NCBI RefSeq assembly: GCF_025548535.1 | Contig: NZ_JAJLQW010000003.1 | Coordinates: 434,001-498,000 of the forward strand | DNA length: 64,000 bases | Direction of reading: 5' to 3' | From: Undibacterium sp. Jales W-56 | Lineage (GTDB): Bacteria; Pseudomonadota; Gammaproteobacteria; Burkholderiales; Burkholderiaceae_D | In this document: positions 1 to 9,145 of the stretch, piece after piece | Position numbering within the stretch: position 1 is the first letter of the stretch | Layout: each line of letters starts with the position of its first letter | Position numbers and translations under genes: made by a program | Notes under the pieces: generated by a model | The model's input: the letters and a program-made list of their open reading frames with translations, nothing else | What the model was told of the DNA's origin: nothing | Database searches by the model: none

Positions 1-68
1 CCAAGGATTTGTATTTCCAGTGGATGCAGGCAGAGTAAGAGTTGAGCGATGTAAGGCTTAGGGCCGGC

Positions 69-818
69 TTAATCCAGAAAATCCGAATACTCTTTTTGCG
101 CATATCCCTTCAAATTCAACCAGGGCAATTCGCGCGTCAAGCCGGCGAGTGGCTTGACATCCACACGACGATAAAAAGTCGCGGCCTTGTCGCCGCTTTC
201 TATGACCAGGGGAATCTGCTTTTGCTCATCCCATAAAACCCGTTGATAAACGCCGTTCTTCTCGCGTTCACGCCAGCGGGCACCAGGCACAGGGGAGACT
301 TGCGCGGAATACGGCATCGTCTTCACTAACTTTGGATCCAGTAAATAAAACGCGTTATCCCAAGAGCCGTCGAAATTCACATTTTCGTATTCCGATGGAG
401 GAATCGCGACGATATCCTTGCTATGCGCATCAACGTATTCGACCCTGGCCTTGTTGTTCTCGAGGATCACGTGACGCGGAATCACGACATGGTTAAAGTG
501 CTTGTGTTCTGTCGCATTGACTGGCAACGCGGCTTTGTTTTTGCTCACGATTTTGCTGTCGTCGTCATGCGCTTCCACGGCATTTTTCGGCAACACGCGG
601 GTGACCCAGACATGGCCCGGACGACGCAGCATTTTTTCTTCATAGCGCGCTTCGCGCGTCACGCCTTCGGCAGTCAATACTTTGCTGTAATACTGAATGT
701 TGAGGTCGAGATCAGGTGGATTATTTCCAGGTGCAACTGGTACAGCTGGCGCCGCCTGCGCCGGGAATGCCATGGCGCTGGTCAACAGCACGGCCAATAA
801 ATTCGAAACCGGTTTCAT
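69..818 (-). CDS. Exported protein, outer-membrane/RseB-like fold suspected
   Basis: Predicted 249-residue exported protein. The ATG at 818 is chosen because GGAAAG lies about 6 bp upstream and the first residues (MKPVSNLLAVLL) form a Sec signal peptide ending near AQAAP; an upstream extension to 869 would spoil it. The mature part has no catalytic motif I can name. It alternates short polar strands with conserved-looking tryptophans (RPGHVWVTR, ARWRERE, VLWDEQ), as in lipoprotein-carrier or RseB/MucB-like domains, but that is only a guess from texture. It lies about 95 bp downstream of two alkaline phosphatases on the same strand, separated by a strong hairpin, so it is probably transcribed mainly from its own promoter. 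Treat it as an exported hypothetical. Confidence 0.6.
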   Translation of the reverse strand: MKPVSNLLAVLLTSAMAFPAQAAPAVPVAPGNNPPDLDLNIQYYSKVLTAEGVTREARYEEKMLRRPGHVWVTRVLPKNAVEAHDDDSKIVSKNKAALPVNATEHKHFNHVVIPRHVILENNKARVEYVDAHSKDIVAIPPSEYENVNFDGSWDNAFYLLDPKLVKTMPYSAQVSPVPGARWREREKNGVYQRVLWDEQKQIPLVIESGDKAATFYRRVDVKPLAGLTRELPWLNLKGYAQKEYSDFLD

Positions 819-834
819 ACTTATCTTTCCAAAA

Positions 835-860
835 GCAAAGGTGAGCCTGTGGCTCACCTT
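835..860 (-). terminator. Terminator after the first alkaline phosphatase
   Basis: A perfect 10-bp inverted repeat (AAGGTGAGCC / GGCTCACCTT, 838-847 and 851-860) with a 3-nt loop. On the minus strand it is followed by a T-rich stretch (TTTGCTTTT). It sits between the phosphatase stop at 914 and the exported protein start at 818. Confidence 0.7.
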
Positions 861-913
861 GTTATTCACGCTACCCGTGCAACTTGGTACAACTTCGCGT
901 GACTTAATCCAAC

Positions 914-2329
914 TTAGAAGCCAAACGCCGACTTCAGTAAACCGAAGACCTTGGTGTTATCCAATGTGCCTTTAAATATCTTGGCACCGGCACCGGTGGC
1001 GAACAGTTTTACGTCGCCGCCGCCATGCGTTTCACTGGCTAAACGCACACCGCTTTCTTGCAGGTAGTTGTCGGCCAACACGCTTGTGCTGTCCAGATTG
1101 GTACGCAGGTCGGGACGATTTGGACCGTTGCCAAATACCAGGGTCGTGTAGGTATTGCCGTCCGCATCGAGCGTTGGATTACCGTTTTTATAGTTGCGAT
1201 TGATATCCAGAATCGGATTGCCGCGTTTGCCGTAGCCGTTGAATGCCAGCGTATGGTCATGATCCGCGGTAACGACGATCAGGGTATTCGCCAAAGTCGG
1301 ATCGGTCAATTTGGCTTTGTCCAGCGCCGCTTTGATTGCATCGTCAAATGCAATCGTATCGACCAGCGCGCGCTTGGCGTTGGTGCCGTGCAGGGCGTGA
1401 TCGATACGGCCGCCTTCCACCATCAGGAAATAGCCGTTGGCGTTTTGCGACAACAGATCCATCGCCTTGGTAGTCATTTCGGCCAGGCTCGGTTGTGTTG
1501 CACCTTCGCCGACCGGTGGCGTGGCAGCGCGATCGAGTTCGTACTCGAGGTGGCTCTTGCTGCTGTACAGACCGATGAATTTTTTATTATTCGGGGCCGC
1601 CGCCATATCCGCTTTAGTCGCTGCCACGGTATAGCCTTTGGCAGCGAGTTCGTTCAACAGATTGCGTCCGTCGGCGCGGCCCTTAGGATTGGTGCTTGCA
1701 TCGAATGGGGTGAAATGGTTGCGGCCGCCGCCCATCAAGACATCCACGCCATCGCCGAGCGCGGCGTTGTAGCCGGCGCCGCCCGGGACCGCTTGCGTTG
1801 CAATCGTGTATTGCGCATTGCGATTGCAAATGTGGGCGTAGGTCGCGGCCGGCGTGGCATGCGTCAATTCGGTCGTCGTGATGGAACCGACCGCCTTGCC
1901 TTTGGCTTTCGCCAGTTCCAGGATGGTCGGCACCGCTACGCCATTACCGCTTGCCGCGCAGTTGTTGATGCCTAGATTGCCATTCGCATCTTTGGACGGC
2001 GAGGTCGCTACGGTTTCCGGCGACATGGAGATCACTTCGTTATTCATCTTGACGCCGGTCATATACGCGGCCATCGACGGTGCGCTGTCGGTGGTTTGCG
2101 CATCATTCGAATACGTTTTGATGCGCGCTGTGCGTTCCAGCTTATCCATGTTCAGACTGCCGTCTTCACCGTATTTGTAGATGCGCGAAGCCGTGACGGT
2201 GGATGGACCCATGCCATCGCCGAGGAAGAAAATAATGTTCTTGGCTTCACCTGCGGCATACGCAGATGGGTTGGCGAATGCGGAAGCTAAAGCCAGTCCC
2301 AGCAAGGAGAACTTGAGTGTGTGTTTCAT
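914..2329 (-). CDS. Alkaline phosphatase (PhoA family), periplasmic
   Basis: A 471-residue alkaline phosphatase that hydrolyses phosphate monoesters in the periplasm. The ATG at 2329 is preceded by GGAAA and starts a Sec signal peptide ending near AYAA. Family landmarks are in order: FFLGDGMG (metal ligand Asp) near residue 40, TDSAPS with the nucleophilic Ser near 83, VEGGRIDHALH (Glu/Asp/His metal ligands), TADHDHT, and a late ETHGGGD supplying the last His. It lies 33 bp downstream of a paralogue of almost the same length, so the two are probably co-transcribed. No Pho box was identified. The specificity (phosphate scavenging versus a special ester) cannot be told from sequence. Confidence 0.93.
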   Translation of the reverse strand: MKHTLKFSLLGLALASAFANPSAYAAGEAKNIIFFLGDGMGPSTVTASRIYKYGEDGSLNMDKLERTARIKTYSNDAQTTDSAPSMAAYMTGVKMNNEVISMSPETVATSPSKDANGNLGINNCAASGNGVAVPTILELAKAKGKAVGSITTTELTHATPAATYAHICNRNAQYTIATQAVPGGAGYNAALGDGVDVLMGGGRNHFTPFDASTNPKGRADGRNLLNELAAKGYTVAATKADMAAAPNNKKFIGLYSSKSHLEYELDRAATPPVGEGATQPSLAEMTTKAMDLLSQNANGYFLMVEGGRIDHALHGTNAKRALVDTIAFDDAIKAALDKAKLTDPTLANTLIVVTADHDHTLAFNGYGKRGNPILDINRNYKNGNPTLDADGNTYTTLVFGNGPNRPDLRTNLDSTSVLADNYLQESGVRLASETHGGGDVKLFATGAGAKIFKGTLDNTKVFGLLKSAFGF

Positions 2330-2362
2330 GATGTTTTCCAATTCTTAATATGTACGGACCGG

Positions 2363-3811
2363 TTACAGACCAGAGGCAGTTTTCACCAGGCTGAAAACCT
2401 TGGTGTTATCGATCGTGCCGAGGAAGGTGTCCGCACCTTTGCCGATCGCGCCGAGGAAGACGTCGGTGCCGCCGTGGGTTTCGCTACCGGCGGCCACCCG
2501 GACCACGGCTTCCTGATGATAGGTATTCGCGCTGGTCACGGTTTCATCCAGACTGGCCATCGTGGAACGGCTACCCTGCGTGCGGTTTTCACCATTGCCG
2601 AAGCCGATGATGGAGTAAGGTGCGCCATCCAGATCCTTGTCCGGTACCCCGGTCACATAGTTTTTCACCACGCCGAGTACGCCAGGATTGCCGGCGGCTG
2701 TTTTGCCGGTACGTTTGGCGTAACCGTTCAGCACCAGCGTGTGGTCATGGTCGGCGGTAACCACGATCAGGGTGTTTTTCAGATCAGGGTCGGCAAGCTT
2801 GGCTTTGGCGATTGCGGCTTTAATCGCGTTGTCGAAAGCGACGGTGTCCTGCAAGGCTTTTTTCGCGGTGGTTTCATGCAGCGCGTGATCGATACGACCG
2901 CCTTCGACCATCAGGAAATAGCCTTTGGAATTTTTTGCCAACACATCCATGGCCTTGGTCGTCATCTCGGCCAGGCTAGGTTCTTTGGCCGGATCGCGGT
3001 CGAGGTCGTAGCTCATATGGCTAGACGTGAACAGGCCGAGCAGTCGATCGGTCTTGGTGCCGTCAATTGCGTTGAACTCTGTGCTGTTGCTGGCGTAAGC
3101 ATAGTTTTTCGCCTTCATTTCAGCGATCAGGTCACGCCCGTCGGAACGTTTGCCACCATCCTTAAACTGGGTGAAAAATTGACGTCCGCCACCCAGCAAT
3201 ACATCCAGGCCGGTGCTGCCTAAGGCGCTGTTGTAACCGGCGCCGCCTGGCACTGCCGCCGCTGCGATATCGTTCTCCAGATCGCGATGGCAGATATGCG
3301 CGTAGGTGGCGGCGGGTGTCGCATGGGTTACGCGCGTGGTCGTGACGACACCGGCAGATAAACCTTTAGCCTTGGCGAGTTCCAGCAAGGTCGTTGCCGG
3401 CGTGCCGTTCTTGGCACCGCAGTTGCTCGCCAGTTTATTGCCGTTGGCGTCAGCCAGCGGATCGATTGCCAGCGTGTCAGGCGACATCGACAGCACTTCA
3501 TTATTCATCTTCACGCCTGTCATGTAGGCGGACATCGACGGGGCGCTATCGGTAACTTGAGCGTCGTTGGAAAAAGTCTTGACGAAGGCCGTCTCAGGCA
3601 AGGTATCCATCGTCAACTCGCCGTCTTCACCGACGGCGTAGATACGCGCTGCCGTCATGGTCGTCATGCCCATGCCATCGCCGAGGAAGAAGATGACATT
3701 TTTAGGCGCGTCTGCGACGGAATCTGTAACGGGAGTCGTGCTGCTACAGGCGGCGATCAAAGTGCTGATTGCAACGCTGAGTCCAGCGGCGTAGAAAGGT
3801 CTGCGTGTCAT
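2363..3811 (-). CDS. Alkaline phosphatase, predicted lipoprotein
   Basis: A 482-residue paralogue of the adjacent phosphatase. It has the same landmarks: FFLGDGMGM, TDSAPSMSAYMTGVK with the nucleophile Ser, VEGGRIDHALH, TADHDHT and SETHGGTD. It differs at the N terminus: residues 1-23 end in a lipobox (LIAAC followed by SS), so the mature enzyme is predicted to be lipid-anchored rather than soluble. The start ATG is at 3811. The pair probably arose by tandem duplication, followed by divergence in the loops and in how each is attached. It is first in the likely operon with the next phosphatase. The Ser-Ser after the lipobox cysteine suggests outer-membrane sorting (inference from the general +2 rule). 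Confidence 0.92.
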   Translation of the reverse strand: MTRRPFYAAGLSVAISTLIAACSSTTPVTDSVADAPKNVIFFLGDGMGMTTMTAARIYAVGEDGELTMDTLPETAFVKTFSNDAQVTDSAPSMSAYMTGVKMNNEVLSMSPDTLAIDPLADANGNKLASNCGAKNGTPATTLLELAKAKGLSAGVVTTTRVTHATPAATYAHICHRDLENDIAAAAVPGGAGYNSALGSTGLDVLLGGGRQFFTQFKDGGKRSDGRDLIAEMKAKNYAYASNSTEFNAIDGTKTDRLLGLFTSSHMSYDLDRDPAKEPSLAEMTTKAMDVLAKNSKGYFLMVEGGRIDHALHETTAKKALQDTVAFDNAIKAAIAKAKLADPDLKNTLIVVTADHDHTLVLNGYAKRTGKTAAGNPGVLGVVKNYVTGVPDKDLDGAPYSIIGFGNGENRTQGSRSTMASLDETVTSANTYHQEAVVRVAAGSETHGGTDVFLGAIGKGADTFLGTIDNTKVFSLVKTASGL

Positions 3812-3948
3812 GTCGTCTATCCGGCTAGTATGAAAAACCGAGACTGTAACAACACTGTGTGACGGGTTCGTGACGGGTTGATTAAATTTTTATGACACCT
3901 GCTTGGCTCCCGATCGCGAAGTTGTATCAACAAAAACCGGGCTCAAAT

Positions 3949-3986
3949 AAAAAGAACTCACTGAACAAGCGTCAGGAGTTCTTTTT
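3949..3986 (-). terminator. Bidirectional-type terminator after the Lrp-family gene
   Basis: Inverted repeat with arms AAAAAGAACTC (3949-3959) and GAGTTCTTTTT (3976-3986), extended inward by ACTGA/TCAG with one bulge. Because it is flanked by A- and T-runs it could work in both directions. The Lrp-family gene ends at 4029 reading towards it. Confidence 0.75.
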
Positions 3987-4028
3987 CATCACATGACCCA
4001 CGACCGGCAAGACCGTCATTAGCGAATA

Positions 4029-4487
4029 TTAGCGGATAGGCAGATTCGTGGTATTTTTGACTTCTTCCATCACGGCATAAGTATGCGTCTCGCGCACCCC
4101 GTTCAATTGCAGCAGGGATTTGCCGAGGAAGTCGCGATAAGCGTTCATGTCCTTGACGCGGGCCTTGACCAGGTAATCAAAACCGCCGGCAACCATATGG
4201 CATTCGAGCACTTCAGGGATCGCCTGTACGCCGCGCTTGAAGGCATCGAACACGTCGGGCGTCGTCCTGTCGAGCACCACTTCGATGAACACCAGCAGCG
4301 CAACATCCAGCAAATGCGGGTTCAGTTGCGCGGTGTAGCCCAGGATGTAGCCGGACTCTTGCAATTTACGTACACGCTCGAGACAAGCGGCGGGGGACAG
4401 GTTGACCCGGGTCGCTAGTTCTACGTTACTGATGCGGCCATCATTTTGTAATTCGGCCAGAATTCTTTTACTGATTTTGTCGAGCAT
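4029..4487 (-). CDS. Lrp/AsnC-family regulator, probable proline-utilisation regulator
   Basis: A 152-residue Lrp/AsnC protein. Residues 1-60 form the winged helix (LDKISKRILAELQNDGRIS, then NLSPAACLERVRKLQ as the recognition region). Residues 65-145 form the RAM ligand-binding domain with the typical MVAGGFDYLVKARVKDM segment. It is transcribed divergently from putA across a 140-bp AT-rich gap that holds a dyad at 4523-4546. In several proteobacteria a divergent Lrp-type protein activates putA in response to proline. Because the PutA here lacks its own DNA-binding domain, this neighbour is the obvious candidate controller. Family assignment is sure; the role is inferred from context. Confidence 0.9.
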   Translation of the reverse strand: MLDKISKRILAELQNDGRISNVELATRVNLSPAACLERVRKLQESGYILGYTAQLNPHLLDVALLVFIEVVLDRTTPDVFDAFKRGVQAIPEVLECHMVAGGFDYLVKARVKDMNAYRDFLGKSLLQLNGVRETHTYAVMEEVKNTTNLPIR

Positions 4488-4522
4488 AAGAAGTCAGAGT
4501 AGTGGTTAATAAAATTCGGTGT

Positions 4523-4546
4523 AATTTTCTCATAAAATAGAAAATT
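4523..4546. promoter_or_regulatory. Operator-like dyad between lrp-type gene and putA
   Basis: Perfect 8-bp arms AATTTTCT and AGAAAATT separated by an 8-bp AT-rich spacer, inside the divergent promoter region. An AT-rich dyad of this type suits Lrp-family binding. The assignment is by position and symmetry only. Confidence 0.45.
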
Positions 4547-4627
4547 CCGATATACCTTGATATTTCCAGAATTAATCATCTTCGTTCATCTATACAATCA
4601 AATCAAATTTGTTTTGATAATAATTAT

Positions 4628-7600
4628 ATGGCTCCCACTCAGACTCCTATGCCTGCCCAGACACCTTTCCAACACCTGCAAGCTGAAATTCTCCCCGAAC
4701 AAACCGCGTTGAGAACGGCGATTACCGAAGTCTACCGCCGCGATGAGGTTGATGCCGTGCAATGGCTACTCGCACATATTAATCCACATTCTGACTCACA
4801 ACCGACGGTCCATCAATTAGCGCATCAACTTGTGAGTTCGGTGCGACAACAGCGCACCCGCGCGTCGGGGGTCGATGCGCTGATGCATGAATTTTCTTTA
4901 TCGTCCGAAGAGGGTGTGGCCCTGATGTGCCTGGCCGAAGCCTTGCTGCGTATTCCCGACCATCAAACCGCAGATCGCCTGATCGCTGACAAAATCAGCA
5001 AAGGCGATTGGGCGAAACACCTGGGTGAATCACCGTCCCTGTTTGTGAATGCCGCCACCTGGGGCTTGCTGGTCACCGGTAAATTGGTCAGCACCAATAG
5101 TGAACAAGGTCTGGGTTCTGCGTTGACCCGCCTGATCGCCAAAGGCGGCGAACCGCTGATACGTAAAGGCGTCGATCTGGCAATGCGTATGCTGGGCAAT
5201 CAATTCGTGACCGGTCAAACCATCCAAGAAGCGATCAAGAACAGCCAGGATAACGAAAAGCGCGGCTACCGCTATTCCTACGACATGCTGGGCGAAGCGG
5301 CATTGACTGCGCATGATGCCGAGTTCTATCTGAAATCCTACGAAACCGCGATCCACGCCATCGGCAAGGCATCGAACGGACGCGGGATCAAGGACGGTCC
5401 GGGTATTTCGGTCAAGTTGTCGGCTTTGCACCCACGTTATTCACGGGCGCAAAAATCCCGTACCTTGAATGAACTGTTACCGATTCTCAAAAATCTGGTG
5501 CTGCTCGCCAAGCACTACAACATCGGCCTGAATATCGACGCGGAAGAAACCGATCGTCTCGAACTGTCCCTGGATTTAATGGAAGCGCTGGCATTCGATC
5601 CTGAATTGGCAGGTTTTGATGGGATCGGCTTTGTGGTGCAGGGCTATCAAAAACGCTGTCCGTATGTGATCGATTATCTGGTTGACCTGGCGCATCGCAG
5701 CGGTCGTAAATTCATGGTGCGCCTGGTCAAAGGCGCGTATTGGGATGCCGAAATCAAGCGCGCCCAGGTCGACGGCATGAGCGGCTTCCCGGTGTATACC
5801 CGCAAGGTGTACACCGATCTGTCGTATCTGTTCTGCGCGCAAAAGTTACTGGCTGCGACCGATGTAATTTATCCGCAATTCGCCACCCATAATGCCTTGA
5901 CGCTGTCGGCCATTTATACCTGGGCGCAAAAAGCCGGCATCACCGATTATGAATTCCAATGCCTGCACGGCATGGGCGAAACCTTGTACGACCAGGTGGT
6001 CGGCAAAGACAAGCTGAATAAGCCTTGCCGCATTTATGCCCCGGTCGGTTCGCATCAGACTTTGCTGGCCTATCTGGTGCGCCGCTTACTGGAAAATGGT
6101 GCGAATTCGTCGTTCGTGAATCAGATCGTCGATGAATCCGTATCGATTGATTCCCTGATCGCAGATCCGGTTGAAGTCGCAAGACAACTTGGCGGCGTGC
6201 CGCATCCCGGCATTAGCTTGCCTAAAGATTTGTTTGGTTTAGAACGCAAAAATTCTTCCGGCCTGGATTTCAGCAATGAGATTGAACTGCAAAAAATCAG
6301 CCGGCATTTTGTCGAAGCAGGCCAGCAACAAATTCAGGCGCGACCCTTGCTGCAAGCTCAGGTATCTGCCAGCAATGCGCGAGCCGTGCGCAATCCCGCC
6401 GATCATCAGGATATCGTCGGTAGCGTGATTGAAGCCGACGCGCAAGATGTGCAAACCGCCTTGGCACAGGCAGAAGCTTATGCGATCGACTGGCAAACCA
6501 CGGCACCATCGGAACGTGCAGCAATCCTGAAAAAAGCCGCGGATTTGCTCGAAGCGCAAACCCTGGATTTCATGGCATTGGCGATTCGCGAAGCCGGCAA
6601 ATCTTTACCGAATGCCCTGGCAGAGGTGCGCGAAGCGGTCGACTTCCTGCGCTACTACGCTGCGCAAGTTGAACATTTGCCGAATACCCTGGCACTCGGT
6701 CCTGTGGTTTGTATCAGTCCATGGAATTTTCCGCTGGCGATTTTTATCGGTGAAGTCAGCGCTGCCTTGGCTGCCGGTAACGTGGTGCTGGCAAAACCTG
6801 CGGAACAAACGCCTATCATCGCCTACCGTGCAATCCAGCTTTTGCATGAGGCCGGTGTGCCGCGCGGCGCTTTGCAATTCTTGCCGGGGACGGGTGAAGT
6901 GGTCGGTGCGCAACTGGTTGCCGACAGCCGGGTGAAAGGCATCATTTTTACCGGCTCTACCGAAGTCGCGCAAATCATCAATCGCACCTTGAGCAAGCGC
7001 TCGCTGGCAGAGCATATCGACATTCCATTGATCGCAGAAACCGGCGGCCAGAATGCCATGATCGTTGACAGCAGCGCCTTGCCGGAACAAGTCGTGAATG
7101 ACGTGCTGTCGTCGGCCTTCGACAGCGCAGGCCAGCGTTGCTCGGCCTTGCGGGTACTCTGCCTGCAAGAAGATATCGCCGACAAAACCATAGAGATGCT
7201 GAAAGGCGCGATGCAGGAACTGCGTATCGGTAAGCCTGATCAGCTCGCGATTGATATCGGCCCGGTGATTGACGCCGATGCGCAAAAAGTCCTGCAAACG
7301 CATATCGACCAGATCAAACAAAAAGCCAGCGCCAGCTATTCGCTGCAACTCGCGGAAGCCTGCAATAAGGGGACCTTCATCGCTCCGACCGTGGTCGAGA
7401 TTCACTCCTTGTCCGAGCTGACGAAAGAAGTATTCGGTCCGGTACTGCATATCTTGCGCTATCAGCGCGACCATTTGCCGCAACTGATAGACAGCATCAA
7501 TGCGACAGGATTCGGACTGACGCTGGGGATTCATTCCCGTATCGATGAAACCATCGACTTCATCACGTCACGCGCGCATGTCGGCAATATCTATGTGAAC

Positions 7601-8290
7601 CGCAATATTGTCGGTGCGGTGGTCGGCGTACAGCCGTTTGGCGGCGAAGGCAAATCCGGTACCGGTCCGAAAGCAGGCGGCCCTCTGTATCTGAAGCGTC
7701 TGCAAAAAAATCCTTCCGGCAGTCTCGGCGGTCATACCGTATATGAACGGCAATCGCCACCCGCGCTGGAAGCCTTGTTAGTCTGGGCCAAAACCCACGG
7801 CCATGAAAAAATCGCTGAACTGGCGGATCACTACGCCCATGCCAGCCCTTACAAAATGACTCTGGTATTGCCAGGACCGACCGGCGAGCGCAACACTTTG
7901 TCATTCGCCCCGCGCGGTAAAGTATTTTGCGCAGCAAGCAGCGTGAATTGCCTGTTGAATCAAATCGCCGCCTTGCTGGCAACCGGCAATACCCCTGTCT
8001 TGCCAAAGCAAACCATGGCAATCCTGCCATCCGGCTTACCGGCAGCGGTACGTGATTTGATCATGCAGGCAGAGGTAGGCCAGGAAGAGCTCCAGTTCGC
8101 TTTGATTGAAGGTGAACTGCTGAGGGACTACAAACCCGCGTTTGCAGCCCTGAGCGGCGCTATCGTGTCTGTAATCGAGGTGCATGAAGAGACCGAAGCG
8201 CCGTTATGGCGCCTGGTAGCCGAGCGCGCTTTATGTGTCAACACCACGGCAGCTGGCGGTAATGCAAGCCTGATGACCTTACAGAGTTGA
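4628..8290 (+). CDS. putA: Bifunctional proline dehydrogenase / glutamate-semialdehyde dehydrogenase PutA, type B
   Basis: A 1220-residue PutA that oxidises proline to glutamate in two steps with channelling of P5C. The proline dehydrogenase barrel spans roughly residues 190-490: INIDAEETDRLE, FMVRLVKGAYWDAEIKRA, and YLVRRLLENGANSSFV with the paired arginines. The aldehyde dehydrogenase domain follows: IAETGGQNAM with the general-base Glu, SAGQRCSALR with the catalytic Cys. A C-terminal domain of about 200 residues after the NAD domain completes the long form. The N terminus goes directly into a helical arm and has no ribbon-helix-helix domain, so this enzyme should not repress its own gene. 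The SD before the ATG is weak. Transcription ends at a strong terminator at 8337. Confidence 0.96.
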   Translation: MAPTQTPMPAQTPFQHLQAEILPEQTALRTAITEVYRRDEVDAVQWLLAHINPHSDSQPTVHQLAHQLVSSVRQQRTRASGVDALMHEFSLSSEEGVALMCLAEALLRIPDHQTADRLIADKISKGDWAKHLGESPSLFVNAATWGLLVTGKLVSTNSEQGLGSALTRLIAKGGEPLIRKGVDLAMRMLGNQFVTGQTIQEAIKNSQDNEKRGYRYSYDMLGEAALTAHDAEFYLKSYETAIHAIGKASNGRGIKDGPGISVKLSALHPRYSRAQKSRTLNELLPILKNLVLLAKHYNIGLNIDAEETDRLELSLDLMEALAFDPELAGFDGIGFVVQGYQKRCPYVIDYLVDLAHRSGRKFMVRLVKGAYWDAEIKRAQVDGMSGFPVYTRKVYTDLSYLFCAQKLLAATDVIYPQFATHNALTLSAIYTWAQKAGITDYEFQCLHGMGETLYDQVVGKDKLNKPCRIYAPVGSHQTLLAYLVRRLLENGANSSFVNQIVDESVSIDSLIADPVEVARQLGGVPHPGISLPKDLFGLERKNSSGLDFSNEIELQKISRHFVEAGQQQIQARPLLQAQVSASNARAVRNPADHQDIVGSVIEADAQDVQTALAQAEAYAIDWQTTAPSERAAILKKAADLLEAQTLDFMALAIREAGKSLPNALAEVREAVDFLRYYAAQVEHLPNTLALGPVVCISPWNFPLAIFIGEVSAALAAGNVVLAKPAEQTPIIAYRAIQLLHEAGVPRGALQFLPGTGEVVGAQLVADSRVKGIIFTGSTEVAQIINRTLSKRSLAEHIDIPLIAETGGQNAMIVDSSALPEQVVNDVLSSAFDSAGQRCSALRVLCLQEDIADKTIEMLKGAMQELRIGKPDQLAIDIGPVIDADAQKVLQTHIDQIKQKASASYSLQLAEACNKGTFIAPTVVEIHSLSELTKEVFGPVLHILRYQRDHLPQLIDSINATGFGLTLGIHSRIDETIDFITSRAHVGNIYVNRNIVGAVVGVQPFGGEGKSGTGPKAGGPLYLKRLQKNPSGSLGGHTVYERQSPPALEALLVWAKTHGHEKIAELADHYAHASPYKMTLVLPGPTGERNTLSFAPRGKVFCAASSVNCLLNQIAALLATGNTPVLPKQTMAILPSGLPAAVRDLIMQAEVGQEELQFALIEGELLRDYKPAFAALSGAIVSVIEVHEETEAPLWRLVAERALCVNTTAAGGNASLMTLQS

Positions 8291-8336
8291 TCTGCTGCTG
8301 ATGCAGCCCTATTTTTGTTGATTCAAAATAGATATC

Positions 8337-8374
8337 AAAAGGTGAAAATGCGGATTGGCATTTTCACCTTTTTT
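8337..8374 (+). terminator. Rho-independent terminator of putA
   Basis: 14-bp perfect stem AAAAGGTGAAAATG (8337-8350) and CATTTTCACCTTTT (8359-8372) with an 8-nt loop, followed by further T residues. It lies 46 bp after the putA stop codon. Confidence 0.85.
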
Positions 8375-8452
8375 CATTTGAATCGCAGTTTGATTGATAT
8401 CAGGACTTAGGCAAAATTTTTGCGCCATGGCTTTTCTTTGTTTAAAACAATA

Positions 8453-8670
8453 AAGGTATATATATATACATAGTAGTAATAGTTAACGTCAGGCGCTTTC
8501 TGTGGATAAGCCGGCTTTTATCAACAGAATCAATGCACTGGAAAAAAGATAAGCAGATAAAAAAGTCTGGTATTACCACAGGACAGTTATTGGATAATTT
8601 TTTCAGTCCTTGAATAAATCGGCGTTTCACACATGCTGTGCAGTGGATATCCTTAGACTTATCCACAACC
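8453..8670. repeat. DnaA-box module, copy 1
   Basis: Non-coding, AT-rich. It starts with a TATATA stretch and a conserved block (8453-8534) that recurs almost unchanged at 9146-9223. It holds perfect DnaA boxes TTATCCACA at 8501-8509 (minus) and 8659-8667 (plus), and a degenerate CAGTGGATAT next to the second. Order and spacing of the boxes match copy 2, so the whole unit of about 210 bp looks duplicated. Possible roles are DnaA titration or an origin-like element; no dnaA gene is nearby. Confidence 0.6.
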
Positions 8671-9145
8671 GATTTTATTATCAAGAGGATTTACGCAAAA
8701 AGCAAAACCTCTTACCGTCGAGACACCCAGAGATAGAGTAATAACTGGCTACAAGAAGTTGTATATGTAAATGAAACCGCAAGCCGGATGCGCCTGCTAG
8801 CACGAAATGCCTCTGAAAGCCGCATCCGGCATGCGGTTTCTTAATCCAAGACTTTCCTAAAAAGTCGCTCAGGACTCTCGGTACGCTGTTTTCGCCTGTT
8901 CTTGATCCTCCCCCATTGGTTTTACTTACAGACCCGCACTCGGGTTCTCGCAATCAGCTGGTTCAGCATAAAACCAGGCTTTGTATTTGCCCTGAGTTTT
9001 TATGCGAAGCTTTTTTGATTTAATGATTAAAATTTTTGCGAGTAATCACATTTAGGCAGGCGCTTGAGTAGCTGCTGGATTTTAAATAGTTTGAGGGTTT
9101 GGCCTTTTAAAAACAGAAAGTACGAAAGCCTTTGTTGTTTACCTT
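8671..9145. other. Non-coding spacer between the two DnaA-box modules
   Basis: 475 bp without a convincing gene. It holds the long hairpin at 8773-8840. The longest reading frame (minus strand, 8681-8953, 90 residues) runs straight through that hairpin and has no SD, so I do not call it. The part around 8850-8950 has short self-complementary stretches (for example CCCGC next to GCGGG-type sequences) and could be a structured RNA, but nothing recognisable. Confidence 0.4.
8773..8840. repeat. Long REP-like inverted repeat
   Basis: 20-bp arms (8773-8792 and 8821-8840) complementary at 19 of 20 positions, around a 28-nt loop. The arms carry GCCGGATGCG, a core reminiscent of enterobacterial REP sequences. 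There is no T-run, so it is not a classical terminator. It lies between the two DnaA-box modules. Confidence 0.6.

Noticed and set aside
6605-7534. 309-codon frame antisense to putA
   Set aside because: Overlaps the complete PutA aldehyde dehydrogenase domain and has no domain of its own.
8681-8953. 90-codon minus-strand frame
   Set aside because: It reads through the long hairpin at 8773-8840, lacks an SD and has no protein-like pattern; kept as non-coding.
8671-9145. Group II intron fragment
   Set aside because: The paired arms resemble no intron domain I could assign, and no reverse transcriptase is present.
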